Assembly (NCBI RefSeq): GCF_022763345.1
Contig: NZ_JALEGS010000073.1
Coordinates: forward strand, 1-64,000
From: Phaeodactylibacter sp.
GTDB lineage: Bacteria > Bacteroidota > Bacteroidia > Chitinophagales > Saprospiraceae
DNA length: 64,000 bases
Direction: 5' to 3'
Under the pieces are notes generated by a model, which did not search any database, was not told the origin of the DNA, and saw only the letters and a list, made by a program, of their open reading frames with translations. The position numbers were made by a program, and so were the translations under genes. Positions 16,801 to 24,826 of the stretch are shown here, piece by piece (the stretch's first letter is position 1; each line of letters begins with the position of its first letter).

Positions 16801-18640
16801 GAACGAGGTACCCTTTAAGTTTTATGGTGTAGTTGCCGGGAGCAGGGTCCTTAATCACTACTTGCTCCACATTATTTAACCGGTCAACGCCCGGTTTGGC
16901 ATTAGCCGTCAGGCTGTCAGGGTGGGGATAGCTCGACAAAACCAGGGGGTGGTACAATTGCCCTTCCGGTCCCAGCACTCGCAGGTCGAGGTCATTGACC
17001 AGGGCCTTTTCCGCAATCGGAGCACCAGCGACATCGTGCCAAACCGCCATCACCTTTACGGCTGATGCGCCCTCCGGAACGACCAAAGAAAAGGTACGCT
17101 CGCCCCCGTGGCTTAGCTTGGTAGAATAAAACTGCTGGTTCTGAATCATCTCCAAAGCAGAACCTGCATCAGCCAGCCCCCAGCCATGCTGAAAATCAGG
17201 CCCGGGCCGGCCAATATCTCTGGCGCCATTCAACAGTGCTGCCTTCAGAAGGGCAGAAGGAGGGTCCTGATTGCCAAAGAGGGCACGATAGGCCTGAGTC
17301 AGCCGGGCCAGGATGCCTGCAATCACCGGAGCGGAGGCGGAGGTGCCACTGGCTGTAATATAGCCGTTGCCCGGACCATTGGCTATAGCATTTTGCCCTA
17401 CAGCAACAATGTCTGGCTTAAGGCGACCATCTTCCGCCGGCCCAATACTGCTGCTTTGGGCCAGGATACCATCTGTATCCACATTCCCAACCGTAAGCCC
17501 GTTTTTTGCAGCCTTCCGCCCCCCGGTGAGGTTAGCGAAAGACATAACCTGGTCAAATTCGATGAGCCCGTAGACCTCACTACAGGTGCTCCCCCCTCCG
17601 TTGCCTGCAGAAAAGCAATGCATGAGCACTGGAAAAAAATGCATCTGATCGTCAAGTGCAGCTGCTTTAGAGCTGTAAAAGCCACCACAACCATCACCGT
17701 AGGAGGTAGAAGTGATGGTCACCCTGTGCTGATTGTAATTTTCTACTGCGGCTTCGTGGTGCAGGTAATCCAAAATAAAACTCAGGTGGACCTTCGCTGC
17801 GGGAGCCAGGCCTTGTGCTTCGGGCAACAGATTACCTGCCCCGGCCGCAATGCTAGTGGTCATTTCCCCGTGGCTCGTACCAAAGTCATCACTAAGGTCT
17901 ACAATCAGCCGGTTCTTGAGGTCTTTGTGGAATACATTCCCATCATCAGCTATACCAATAACTACATGCTCACCGGTGAATATGCCTTCTGCGATATTGT
18001 GCATGATTGGTGCCCCGACAACGGCCCCGTTTTGAAGCCCTTCCGGAACAGGAGCCTGCTCAGCTGCTTCTATCAACCAAACGCCAGGATGGGCAGCTAT
18101 GGCAGGAATGGCTTCCACTTCTACGATGCCTTCCAGAAAGCCCTTCTGATGCTTTTCAGGTTTGAATGCAGCGGGCAGCTCTGACAGAAGCTCCCGGGCA
18201 TCATAGCCGGGCATAGGATGCACCGCTATTTTTACGGCACCACTGCTACGGTTTATGGCAGTAGCACAACTCCTGGCAATTTTGAAAGTGCCAAGCATAG
18301 GCAGCAAAATGGGAAAGGGTAAGTCAGCAGGAGAAAGGCGGCCAGATAGGCCTACCAGATAGGATTGGTCAGGCAGGTATTGGATAAAACGTAAGCCCTG
18401 CTCTTCCCAGTTTTCCCGCTCCACTTTTGAGGGCAGGTCTGCAAATTGAACGATTAGAAATGTCTCGCCCTGGAAAGTATATTCCTCCCAGGATTGCGCT
18501 GACCGGGCCCGATGGCTCAGAGCTTTGGCTGCATCTGCTGTAAGCGATACCGCCTGAAGTCTTAAAGGTGTGGCTTGCTGTGCATAGCTAAGGGTACTAA
18601 TCAGCAGCAAGAATACTAGTGATAGTATGCTATTTCTCAT
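13826..18640 (-). CDS. Large secreted S8 (KP-43-like) protease with SprB and GEVED repeats, T9SS-exported
   Basis: A 1604-aa paralog of the neighbouring giant protease with the same domain order. It has a signal peptide (ILSLVFLLLISTLSYAQ) and a prodomain-like region. The subtilisin domain has Asp232 (GIADDGN), His257 (FGTSHGEM), Asn347 (FSAGN) and Ser434 (SGTSASAP). Then come the KP-43-type sandwich (VWHDVAGAPIAEKALVNDL), Ig-like and fn3-like modules, a Cys-rich module (DSGHDGLCCEDGEGKYEL), four SprB-type repeats (about 15900-15010), two GEVED domains (about 15000-14160) and a T9SS tail (VWPVPAAGTLHCAF). A TTG four codons upstream is in frame, but the ATG at 18640 is preferred. It differs from its neighbour mainly in repeat number, four against nine. 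Surface protease-adhesin role inferred. Confidence 0.92.
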   Translation of the reverse strand: MRNSILSLVFLLLISTLSYAQQATPLRLQAVSLTADAAKALSHRARSAQSWEEYTFQGETFLIVQFADLPSKVERENWEEQGLRFIQYLPDQSYLVGLSGRLSPADLPFPILLPMLGTFKIARSCATAINRSSGAVKIAVHPMPGYDARELLSELPAAFKPEKHQKGFLEGIVEVEAIPAIAAHPGVWLIEAAEQAPVPEGLQNGAVVGAPIMHNIAEGIFTGEHVVIGIADDGNVFHKDLKNRLIVDLSDDFGTSHGEMTTSIAAGAGNLLPEAQGLAPAAKVHLSFILDYLHHEAAVENYNQHRVTITSTSYGDGCGGFYSSKAAALDDQMHFFPVLMHCFSAGNGGGSTCSEVYGLIEFDQVMSFANLTGGRKAAKNGLTVGNVDTDGILAQSSSIGPAEDGRLKPDIVAVGQNAIANGPGNGYITASGTSASAPVIAGILARLTQAYRALFGNQDPPSALLKAALLNGARDIGRPGPDFQHGWGLADAGSALEMIQNQQFYSTKLSHGGERTFSLVVPEGASAVKVMAVWHDVAGAPIAEKALVNDLDLRVLGPEGQLYHPLVLSSYPHPDSLTANAKPGVDRLNNVEQVVIKDPAPGNYTIKLKGYLVPEGPQSAFIVYRFESAGLDIRHPVAQTTVAPGDQLKVVWDKADATGPLALAYRKVGSGGWTTIATNLSGHSWLYNWKVPAGLSGKYQVRLSTAQSSSVSAPFTILGKPGFFIEQTGIHKATMHWAPVEGAAAYEVFALGEQYMEPLGETSQTAFEFSIPQGSGNWFSIRAKTADGSAGPRAKAHFYRQSVCNNQAVLKLFLDDKPGETTWTLADETGQDLMIAGPYPDYLAGEILEIPICLPDGCFTLSVQDSGHDGLCCEDGEGKYELFNWQGHMLAEGSHFGGNGTAYFCMESNHPALQAFTTATESVSCNGATDGWAIAYPNGGTGTYTFNWSTGATTQQITGLPAGNYTVTISDQITSVTSGLVISEPAPLSAVIATEDSGCGTVNTGMASAMVSGGTAPYYYYWSTGDTGKELQQIPAGSYSVTVQDSKGCSVAATAQVLDASPLALYLAGDAPACADEENGAAFASVVGGYPPYQYEWSNGSNLSTATSLAPGNYQLTVTDVLGCTATGQIELASPPQIGANITYTDTLNHLEVSVFGGVPPYSFQWSNGSTASTMTISESEVYQLTITDANGCQRIFSEEVSSEAPEHCQPAVSNNAYNWIEAVQVDTMVRQTGQNATTYESFVDSAGMMISVRAGQLCNVSLSAGFQGGTLPVFWRVWIDLNEDGDFEDQGERVFHSGQQNTAELSFLLQLPEELSPGLKVMRVSQSFLAPPDPCGVALYGETEDYLLRVVSPVEYCTSTGQSTSQEWIEGVQIGGLAYISGNDGGYGNHTHLSHTVSPGMSLSMTLTPGYGAAPMVEFWSVWADFNRDGIFNHDNELVYQSGPAVGPVSGMLEIPESTMPGPLLVRVQMRWNALLNPCGAFSWGEVEDYQLMLEQGNGLRSAGNGPSSLQNRVGEVAHQSGALKVWPVPAAGTLHCAFVQEEEGPVEAVLFDGLGRVVLRDLPESSRGIQQFRLSLHQVPPGLYQLQVRVGEKTMTQNIIKQ
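15010..15900 (-). repeat. Array of four SprB-type repeats
   Basis: Four units of about 70 aa with the core YxWS(N/T)G and the end YxxTVxDxxGC. The first begins VSCNGATDGWAIAY and the fourth lacks the usual first Cys. The units are more diverged from one another than those in the larger paralog, which suggests independent gain or loss of repeats since the duplication. Confidence 0.75.
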
Positions 18641-19089
18641 GTTTTTGTGCAATTACCAGTACTTGCTTTTGCAGCATTAGTACCGCTTGCAGCTTGGGTT
18701 AGGCTGCAAGTGTTTAGGTCATCTTATTAAGTGGTCGTTTGCTGTGTGCTGCTTCTGCACCTCCTTAAACTGGGGGTATAGGCTTCCTCATAGATTACTT
18801 GGGTTTTGCAGCAAGGCACGCCTTTACTGCTATTTTATGTTTGGGCAATAGCCATTAAATCCAACTTAGTGTTGTTGTGTGGGGAGGATGTGCCTGTAAG
18901 GAACTTACACTATGGGGAAGAAGGACGCTTTGAATTATTATCAAAACATCACAATATTACAAATATAACAAAATCATAGATATAAATCCAGCTTCTTAAT
19001 AACTTTTTCAAAAAAAAATCAAAAGCCGCTCTATTTAAAACCATGATTATAAGCACCTTACAAGAAAAACCAGCGCTTTGGTGTGAGGT
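18641..19089. other. AT-rich intergenic region upstream of second protease gene
   Basis: About 450 bp without a supported gene. It holds an 8-bp perfect inverted repeat (CTTGCAGC at 18686-18693 and GCTGCAAG at 18703-18710, 9-nt loop) that would lie in the 5' leader of the protease mRNA. A minus-strand TATATTTG (-7-like) lies at 18967-18960, without a matching upstream TTTG. The part nearest the antiporter gene is A/T-rich and probably contains that gene's 3' end signals. Confidence 0.5.
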
Positions 19090-20337
19090 TTAGCTTTGCT
19101 CTCCCTGTACATTCTTAACAAGCCGGCCAACGGTAAGCCCCTGAACGATAATGGAGAAGACGACGACAATATAAGTAATGGTAAGAATCGGTGTCCGGCT
19201 CATATACTCAGAAAGTGACAGAGCAAGTGCAATAGATATGCCCCCCCTGAGCCCGCCCCAGGTCATAATCAGGTTGGTCTTAGGGAAAAAATTCAGCCGG
19301 CTACGGAAAAGGGCAATAGGTGTGGCCAGAGCCATAGCCCGGCACAACAAGACCATAGGTATGGCGATCAAACCGGCAACTACGTATTGTTGATCAAATT
19401 GCAAAATGACAATTTCCAGCCCGATCAGAACGAATAATACGGCATTAAACAGTACGTCCATGAGCTCCCAAAACTTATCCACATAGCGTTCTGTCTGCTC
19501 GGACATAGAAGACGTCCGGAACCGTTCATGCCCAACCATAAGCCCGGCGACCACCATGGCCAGTGGCCCGGAAAAATGCAGCGCACTAGCCAGTAAATAA
19601 CCGCCCATGACCATAGCGAGTGTGACCAAAACTTCAACCTCGTAGTCGTCAATCGTCCGCATCATATAGTAAGCAAGGTAACCCAGCCCCAGGCCAAGCG
19701 CAACACCACCACCGACTTCTTCAAGAAACAGGAAAGCCACTTCTCCGGCGTCAAAATGGCCGGCGCCAGATTGTGCAAGCTGGTAAATCGTAATAAACAC
19801 CACCACACCAATGCCATCATTGAAAAGGCTCTCACCAACAATTTTAGTTTCCAGGCTTTTGGGCACGCCTGCTTGCTTGAGGATCCCAAGTACAGCAATC
19901 GGATCAGTGGGTGAAATCAGCGCTCCAAAGAGCAGGCAGTGAAGAAAAGAAATGGAGATACCGAGCGCATTGAAAAGGAAAAACGAAAGCGCTCCCACTA
20001 AAAAAGTCGAGGTGATGACCCCAAGCGTAGCAAACAGGAGTATCGGCCAGCGCATGCTACTCAGAGACCTGAAATCAACATGCAGGGCACCGGCAAAAAG
20101 CAAAAAGCTCAACATACCCTCCATAAGTACTTTATGGAAATCAATTTGCTCCACAAGGCTTTTCTCCATCTCAAATAATGCCGGATAGAACTGACTGATG
20201 CCCATCGTAAGCAGGGAGAACCCCAGAGAAATGATCATCAGCCCGATAGTGACGGGCAGCTTTAGAAAACGCACGTTGATATAACCGAAGATAGCGGCTA
20301 CAACGATCAGGATGGTAAGGATAGTAAACAGGTCCAT
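19090..20337 (-). CDS. Na+/H+ antiporter, CPA1 family
   Basis: A 415-aa polytopic inner-membrane protein with about 12 hydrophobic segments. The CPA1-type signature ETKIVGESLFNDGIGVVVF holds the conserved Asn-Asp of the ion-binding site, and the C-terminal segment has TWGGLRGGISIALALSL, a typical late CPA1 motif. It exchanges protons for cytoplasmic Na+ (or K+) to control pH and salt. The start at 20337 is chosen because the hydrophobic N-terminus begins there; the 19 codons upstream are polar. Transcribed alone. With NhaC at 52808 it is the second antiporter in the window, consistent with a marine habitat. Confidence 0.9.
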   Translation of the reverse strand: MDLFTILTILIVVAAIFGYINVRFLKLPVTIGLMIISLGFSLLTMGISQFYPALFEMEKSLVEQIDFHKVLMEGMLSFLLFAGALHVDFRSLSSMRWPILLFATLGVITSTFLVGALSFFLFNALGISISFLHCLLFGALISPTDPIAVLGILKQAGVPKSLETKIVGESLFNDGIGVVVFITIYQLAQSGAGHFDAGEVAFLFLEEVGGGVALGLGLGYLAYYMMRTIDDYEVEVLVTLAMVMGGYLLASALHFSGPLAMVVAGLMVGHERFRTSSMSEQTERYVDKFWELMDVLFNAVLFVLIGLEIVILQFDQQYVVAGLIAIPMVLLCRAMALATPIALFRSRLNFFPKTNLIMTWGGLRGGISIALALSLSEYMSRTPILTITYIVVVFSIIVQGLTVGRLVKNVQGEQS

Positions 20338-20410
20338 GATTGCTTCGTTTTGTTGGCGTACCAGCCACTCGCAAATATAGGACGCTATCCTCACTTTCTG
20401 CCTCTGCTTT

Positions 20411-20445
20411 CAAAAAGAAAACCCGGTATGACTGATCACACCGGG
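20411..20445 (-). terminator. Strong intrinsic terminator of an unannotated minus-strand transcript
   Basis: On the minus strand CCCGGTGTGA-TCAG-TCATACCGGG forms a 10-bp stem with a 4-nt loop (one G-T wobble), followed by TTTTCTTTTT. There is no annotated minus-strand gene directly upstream, only the short interval 20446-20623. A short mRNA or small RNA may therefore end here. Confidence 0.75.
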
Positions 20446-20460
20446 CAATGCTTTTTGGGA

Positions 20461-20550
20461 TTATCGCGCTTTCTCATAGTATTTAGCGCTCAGTTGTTCA
20501 TGCTCGTTGTTAGGACGCAACAAGCTCCGATTGGTCACACAAAAGTCCAA
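20461..20550 (-). CDS. Candidate short ORF ending before a terminator
   Basis: A possible 29-aa peptide using a TTG start at 20550 (or 25 aa from a GTG at 20538). It ends RPNNEHEQLSAKYYEKAR and its stop lies 15 bp before the strong terminator at 20411-20445. The frame is open back to stop codons near 20585. The hydrophilic sequence looks protein-like, but no ATG is available and no family is recognised. It may instead be part of a non-coding RNA or a decayed gene tail. Confidence 0.25.
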   Translation of the reverse strand: MDFCVTNRSLLRPNNEHEQLSAKYYEKAR

Positions 20551-20623
20551 TTTAAGGTCATTTTTTGGTGGGAATGGCAAAACCTATTACTTTGTAATTC
20601 TTTCCAAACCAACCTGAAACAAG

Positions 20624-23600
20624 ATGAAAAAAGCACTTTCCCTGCTCTTTGCCCTAACCTTGCTGCTGGCAGCCCCACTGCATGCCCAGAAAAAGGGAAA
20701 AGACGAAAAAGAACAAGAAAAGCACTACCTGGAAACAGCTACCCTTGGCGGGCTGAAGTTCCGGTCCATCGGCCCGGCACTGACCTCCGGCCGGATCTCC
20801 GACTTTGCGGTGCACCCAAACAACCGGGCCGTTTATTATGTAGCCACTTCCTCCGGTGGTGTTTGGAAAACGGACAATGCAGGTACCACCTACGAGCCGA
20901 TATTTGACGGTCAGGGCTCCTACTCCATCGGCTGCATTACACTCGACCCCAACAACCCAAACGTGGTATGGGTGGGCACAGGCGAAAACAACAACCAACG
21001 CTCCGTAGCCTACGGCGATGGCGTCTACAAGTCTGAGGATGGCGGCCGCAGCTGGCAGCACATGGGGCTCAAGGAATCTGAGCATATCGGCAAAATTATC
21101 GTAGACCCACGCGATTCCCGTACCGTCTACGTAGCGGCAATCGGCCCGCTCTGGAGCAGCGGGGGCGAACGCGGCGTCTACAAAACCTCCGATGGCGGAC
21201 AAAACTGGGCGCTCGTTCTGGAACTGGACGAGCACACCGGCGCAACCGATTTAATCATGGACCCACGTGACCCCGATGTACTGTATGCGGCAGCCCTGCA
21301 ACGGCGGCGGCACGTGTTCACCTATGTTGGCGGCGGCCCGGGCAGCGGCATTTACAAAACCACAGACGGCGGCAAAAACTGGAGCAAAGCCAACAAGGGC
21401 CTGCCCTCTGGGGATATCGGCCGCATTGGCCTGGCCATTTCTCCTGCCAACCCGGAGTATCTCTATGCTATGGTGGAAGCAGCGGGGAGCGGCAGCGGCT
21501 TCTACCGCTCTGACAACCGCGGAGCCAGCTGGAGCAAAAAAGACAGCTACTTCACACGGGGCAATTATTACTCCGAGATCGTCGCCCACCCCACCGACCC
21601 GGAGACGGTCTTCGCCATGGATACCTACATGCACTATACCGATGATGGTGGCAACAGCTTTCAGCGAGTGGGCGAGCCCAACAAACACGTCGACAATCAC
21701 TGCATGTGGATCGACCCTGAACAGCCCAACTACTACCTGGTGGGCTGCGACGGCGGTATTTACGAAAGCTTTGACGCCGGCAAAACCTGGAATTACAAAC
21801 CCAACCTGCCCGTCACGCAGTTTTACAAGGTGGAAGTCGACAACGACCTGCTCTTCTACAACGTCTACGGCGGCACACAGGACAACTTCAGCCTGGGCGG
21901 CCCCAGCCGTACCCGCAACAGCAACGGCATCACCAACAGCGACTGGTTTGTCACCCACGGCGGCGATGGCTTTGAATCGGCTATTGACCCGGAAAACCCG
22001 GACATTGTCTACGCACAGTCGCAGTACGGCGTGCTCGTGCGCTACGATCGGGCGAGCGGGGAAGAGACCGGCATTCAACCGAAGCCAGCCAAGGGCGAAG
22101 ATGCTTTCCGCTGGAACTGGGATGCCCCACTGATGATTTCCCACCACAAGCCCACCCGCCTGTACTTTGCTGCCAATAAGCTGTTCCGCAGTGACGACCG
22201 CGGTAATTCCTGGACAACCCTGGGCGATGACCTCACCCGTCAGCTCGACCGCAATACCCTGCCGGTCATGGGCCGCATACAAAGCATTGACGCGGTAGCG
22301 AAAAACGCCAGCACCTCTCCCTATGGCACCATCGTCGCTTTCTCAGAAAGCCCGCTCAATGAGCAGCTGCTCTACGTGGGCACAGATGACGGGCTGATAC
22401 AGATTTCTGAAGATGGCGGGCAAAACTGGGCTCAAATTGATGTCAACAATATCAAAGGGGCGCCTGAGCGCACTTACGTCAATGCCCTGCTGGCTTCCCA
22501 GCACGATGAGAACGTGGTTTACGCTGCCTTCAACCACCACAAATACGGCGACTTTAAGCCCTACGTATTCAAGAGTACTGACAAGGGCCGTACCTGGACC
22601 TCCATCAGCAATAACCTGCCCGAGCGTGGTTCTGCTTACAGCCTGGCCGAAGACCATGTGGATGCGGATTTACTCTTTGTCGGCACCGAATTCAGCTGTT
22701 TCTTCAGCCCGGACGGTGGGGAGCACTGGAAAAAACTGAGCGCCGGCCTGCCGACTATTGCGGTACGGGACATCGCCATCCAAAAACGGGAAAACGATCT
22801 GGTGTTAGCCACCTTTGGACGAGGCTTTTACGTGCTGGACGACTACTCGCCTTTGCGGCAAATCAGTGAAGAGCAGCTGGAGGCAGACGCCCACATTTTC
22901 CCCATTAAGGACGGGCTCGTCTACATTGAGCGCGACCCGCTGGGCTACTCCGGTCGAGGCTTTCAGGGAGCAAGCTATTACATGGCTGAGAACCCGCCCA
23001 TCGGTGCGACTTTCACCTACTACATCAAGGAAGGCGCAGAGACGCTGAAGGCTAAGCGCCAAAAGGACGAAAAGGAAAAGATTAAAGAGGGCGAGCCCAT
23101 CCGCTACCCCACCTACGAGGAGCTAAAGGCAGAGCGGGAAGAGGAAGATGCCTATCTCCTGTTTGCCATCATGGACGCCAAAACAAAGGAAGTGAAGCGG
23201 CAACTCAAGGCTTCCGTCAGCAAAGGGGTACACCGCATCACCTGGGACGGCCGCATGCCTGATGTATCGCCCATCCGCCGCCCCGGCTCTCCTAATGATG
23301 ACTCCGGCGTACTGGCTGCGCCCGGCGACTACCTTGTTGCCCTTTATCAGGTAAAAGGCAGTGAACAGACTAAGCTGGCCGGTCCACAGCCCTTCAAGCT
23401 GAAGAGCCTGGGCGGTGTCACCCTGCCCGCTGAGCCACGGGAGGAGCTCCTCAACTTCCAGGCTAAAGTGCAGGAGACTAACCGGCGCCTTGATGGGGCA
23501 GCCACCCGCCTGCGGGAAACCGAAGAGCGGCTGGAGGCCATCCGCCACGCCCTTTTCCTTACACCAAACGCCGGGGAGGAACTACGCACCCGCGTACTGA

Positions 23601-23908
23601 AGGCCGAGCAGGAGCTCCAAGCCCTGAAAATGGACCTGAACGGCGACCGCATCGCCTCCGAGCTTGATCAGGGTGCGCCTATGGGCATCATGGACCGCCT
23701 GGGCTGGCTGACCTACGAAATGTGGGGCTCCACCTCTGCGCCCACGCAAACACAGCGCGATGCCCTCGCGATTGTAAAGGAAGAGGCACAGCCCATCCTC
23801 AAGCGTATGCGACAGCTGACTGAGGTGGAGGTCAAAGCCATCGAGAAAGCACTGGATGAAGCCGGCGCACCGTATACGCCTCAGCGGCCGATTGGGGTTG
23901 GGGAGTAA
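20624..23908 (+). CDS. Secreted Asp-box (BNR/sortilin-like) beta-propeller protein
   Basis: A 1094-aa exported protein with signal peptide MKKALSLLFALTLLLAAPLHAQ. Residues about 40-730 carry repeated Asp-box motifs (SxDxGxxW): SEDGGRSW, TSDGGQNW, TTDGGKNW, SDNRGASW, SDDRGNSW, SEDGGQNW, STDKGRTW and SPDGGEHW. These mark one or two beta-propellers of the VPS10/sortilin or xyloglucanase type. The C-terminal third has an Ig-like FlgD-type segment (VHRITWDGRMPDVSP) and a charged helical region. Such proteins are often annotated as glycosyl hydrolases in Bacteroidota, but no catalytic residues can be assigned, and no T9SS tail is evident. Probably periplasmic or surface-associated. Transcribed alone and followed by a terminator. 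Confidence 0.85.
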   Translation: MKKALSLLFALTLLLAAPLHAQKKGKDEKEQEKHYLETATLGGLKFRSIGPALTSGRISDFAVHPNNRAVYYVATSSGGVWKTDNAGTTYEPIFDGQGSYSIGCITLDPNNPNVVWVGTGENNNQRSVAYGDGVYKSEDGGRSWQHMGLKESEHIGKIIVDPRDSRTVYVAAIGPLWSSGGERGVYKTSDGGQNWALVLELDEHTGATDLIMDPRDPDVLYAAALQRRRHVFTYVGGGPGSGIYKTTDGGKNWSKANKGLPSGDIGRIGLAISPANPEYLYAMVEAAGSGSGFYRSDNRGASWSKKDSYFTRGNYYSEIVAHPTDPETVFAMDTYMHYTDDGGNSFQRVGEPNKHVDNHCMWIDPEQPNYYLVGCDGGIYESFDAGKTWNYKPNLPVTQFYKVEVDNDLLFYNVYGGTQDNFSLGGPSRTRNSNGITNSDWFVTHGGDGFESAIDPENPDIVYAQSQYGVLVRYDRASGEETGIQPKPAKGEDAFRWNWDAPLMISHHKPTRLYFAANKLFRSDDRGNSWTTLGDDLTRQLDRNTLPVMGRIQSIDAVAKNASTSPYGTIVAFSESPLNEQLLYVGTDDGLIQISEDGGQNWAQIDVNNIKGAPERTYVNALLASQHDENVVYAAFNHHKYGDFKPYVFKSTDKGRTWTSISNNLPERGSAYSLAEDHVDADLLFVGTEFSCFFSPDGGEHWKKLSAGLPTIAVRDIAIQKRENDLVLATFGRGFYVLDDYSPLRQISEEQLEADAHIFPIKDGLVYIERDPLGYSGRGFQGASYYMAENPPIGATFTYYIKEGAETLKAKRQKDEKEKIKEGEPIRYPTYEELKAEREEEDAYLLFAIMDAKTKEVKRQLKASVSKGVHRITWDGRMPDVSPIRRPGSPNDDSGVLAAPGDYLVALYQVKGSEQTKLAGPQPFKLKSLGGVTLPAEPREELLNFQAKVQETNRRLDGAATRLRETEERLEAIRHALFLTPNAGEELRTRVLKAEQELQALKMDLNGDRIASELDQGAPMGIMDRLGWLTYEMWGSTSAPTQTQRDALAIVKEEAQPILKRMRQLTEVEVKAIEKALDEAGAPYTPQRPIGVGE

Positions 23909-23935
23909 CCCACTACCTTTATCGGCCCGAATGAG

Positions 23936-23980
23936 CAGCCCCGGATATTGGCGAGTGTCAATGCCCGGGGCTGTATTTTT
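23936..23980 (+). terminator. Intrinsic terminator of the Asp-box protein gene
   Basis: A perfect 9-bp stem (CAGCCCCGG at 23936-23944 with CCGGGGCTG at 23965-23973), followed by TATTTTT. It lies 28 bp after the stop at 23908. Confidence 0.85.
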
Positions 23981-24097
23981 ATCACCGTACGGACCCAAGC
24001 GGACGGCTGAAGCAATATTTCCCTAACGAAACCTTAAGTCTCAGGTCTGGTCCAAAGGGAAAGCAGTGGGTACAGTGGAAGAACTCGCAGCCCGCAC

Positions 24098-24826
24098 CTA
24101 AAACGTCAGTGCCTTGATCTTATCCATATACCCGCGGCTTACCCGAACCACGTCTCCGTTCTGCATTTTCACATCGTAGCTGCTGGCATACTTATCGACG
24201 CACTCAACGTAGTGAATATTGATAATGGAGGAACGGTGTACACGCAGAAAAACTTTCGGATCAAGCCGGTCCTCAATTTTTCCGATACCGTAATTGCTGA
24301 GGTAAGTTTGCTCTTCGGTAATCAGGCGGGAATAATCCCCATCAGCTTCAATACGAATAATGCGCTGCACGGCTAAGTTGATCAACCGGCGCCCGGATTG
24401 CACCAGGATGCGCTCGGGATAGGTTTGCTTTTCTTCGAGCAGGCTCTCGGTGAGGCGCCCCGCCTCCGTTTGGCTTTCGGATTGCAATACCCGCTGAACG
24501 GCTTCGTGAAAACGCTCTTTGGTGTAGGGCTTGAGCAGGTAGTCCACCGCATGTACCTCAAAAGCTTTGAGGGCGTACTGATCATAAGCAGTGGAAAAAA
24601 TGACCTGCGGAATTTCTTCCAAATGGGTAAGCACCTCAAAGCCGTTCATGCCCGGCATCTGAACATCCAGGAACAGCAGGTCCGGCTGAAATTCATTAAT
24701 CACTTTGATGGCGTCCACGCCGTTATTGGCTTTTCCAACCAAAACGAGTTCCGGATACGCTTTTAAGTATTGCTGAATAAGCTTCCGGCCGGCAGGTTCA
24801 TCGTCTACTAAAACGACCTTCTTCAT
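24098..24826 (-). CDS. LytTR-family response regulator
   Basis: A 242-aa regulator. The receiver domain (about 1-120) has acidic residues Asp8-Asp9, phospho-acceptor Asp54 (LLFLDVQMPG) and Lys99 (YLLKPY). The C-terminal LytTR DNA-binding domain spans about 138-240 (IIRIEADGDYSRL, FLRVHRSSIINIHYVE). Its start overlaps the stop of the upstream kinase gene by 4 bp (24823-24826), so the pair is translationally coupled. It should be phosphorylated by that kinase and bind direct repeats at target promoters; the targets are unknown. Confidence 0.92.
   Translation of the reverse strand: MKKVVLVDDEPAGRKLIQQYLKAYPELVLVGKANNGVDAIKVINEFQPDLLFLDVQMPGMNGFEVLTHLEEIPQVIFSTAYDQYALKAFEVHAVDYLLKPYTKERFHEAVQRVLQSESQTEAGRLTESLLEEKQTYPERILVQSGRRLINLAVQRIIRIEADGDYSRLITEEQTYLSNYGIGKIEDRLDPKVFLRVHRSSIINIHYVECVDKYASSYDVKMQNGDVVRVSRGYMDKIKALTF

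Noticed and set aside
20350..20907. 185-aa plus-strand frame before the Asp-box protein
   Set aside because: It overlaps the signal peptide and first ~95 codons of the real gene in another frame and has no protein-like features of its own.
21251..22282. 343-aa minus-strand frame
   Set aside because: It is antisense to the Asp-box repeats; the plus strand shows repeated SxDxGxxW motifs.
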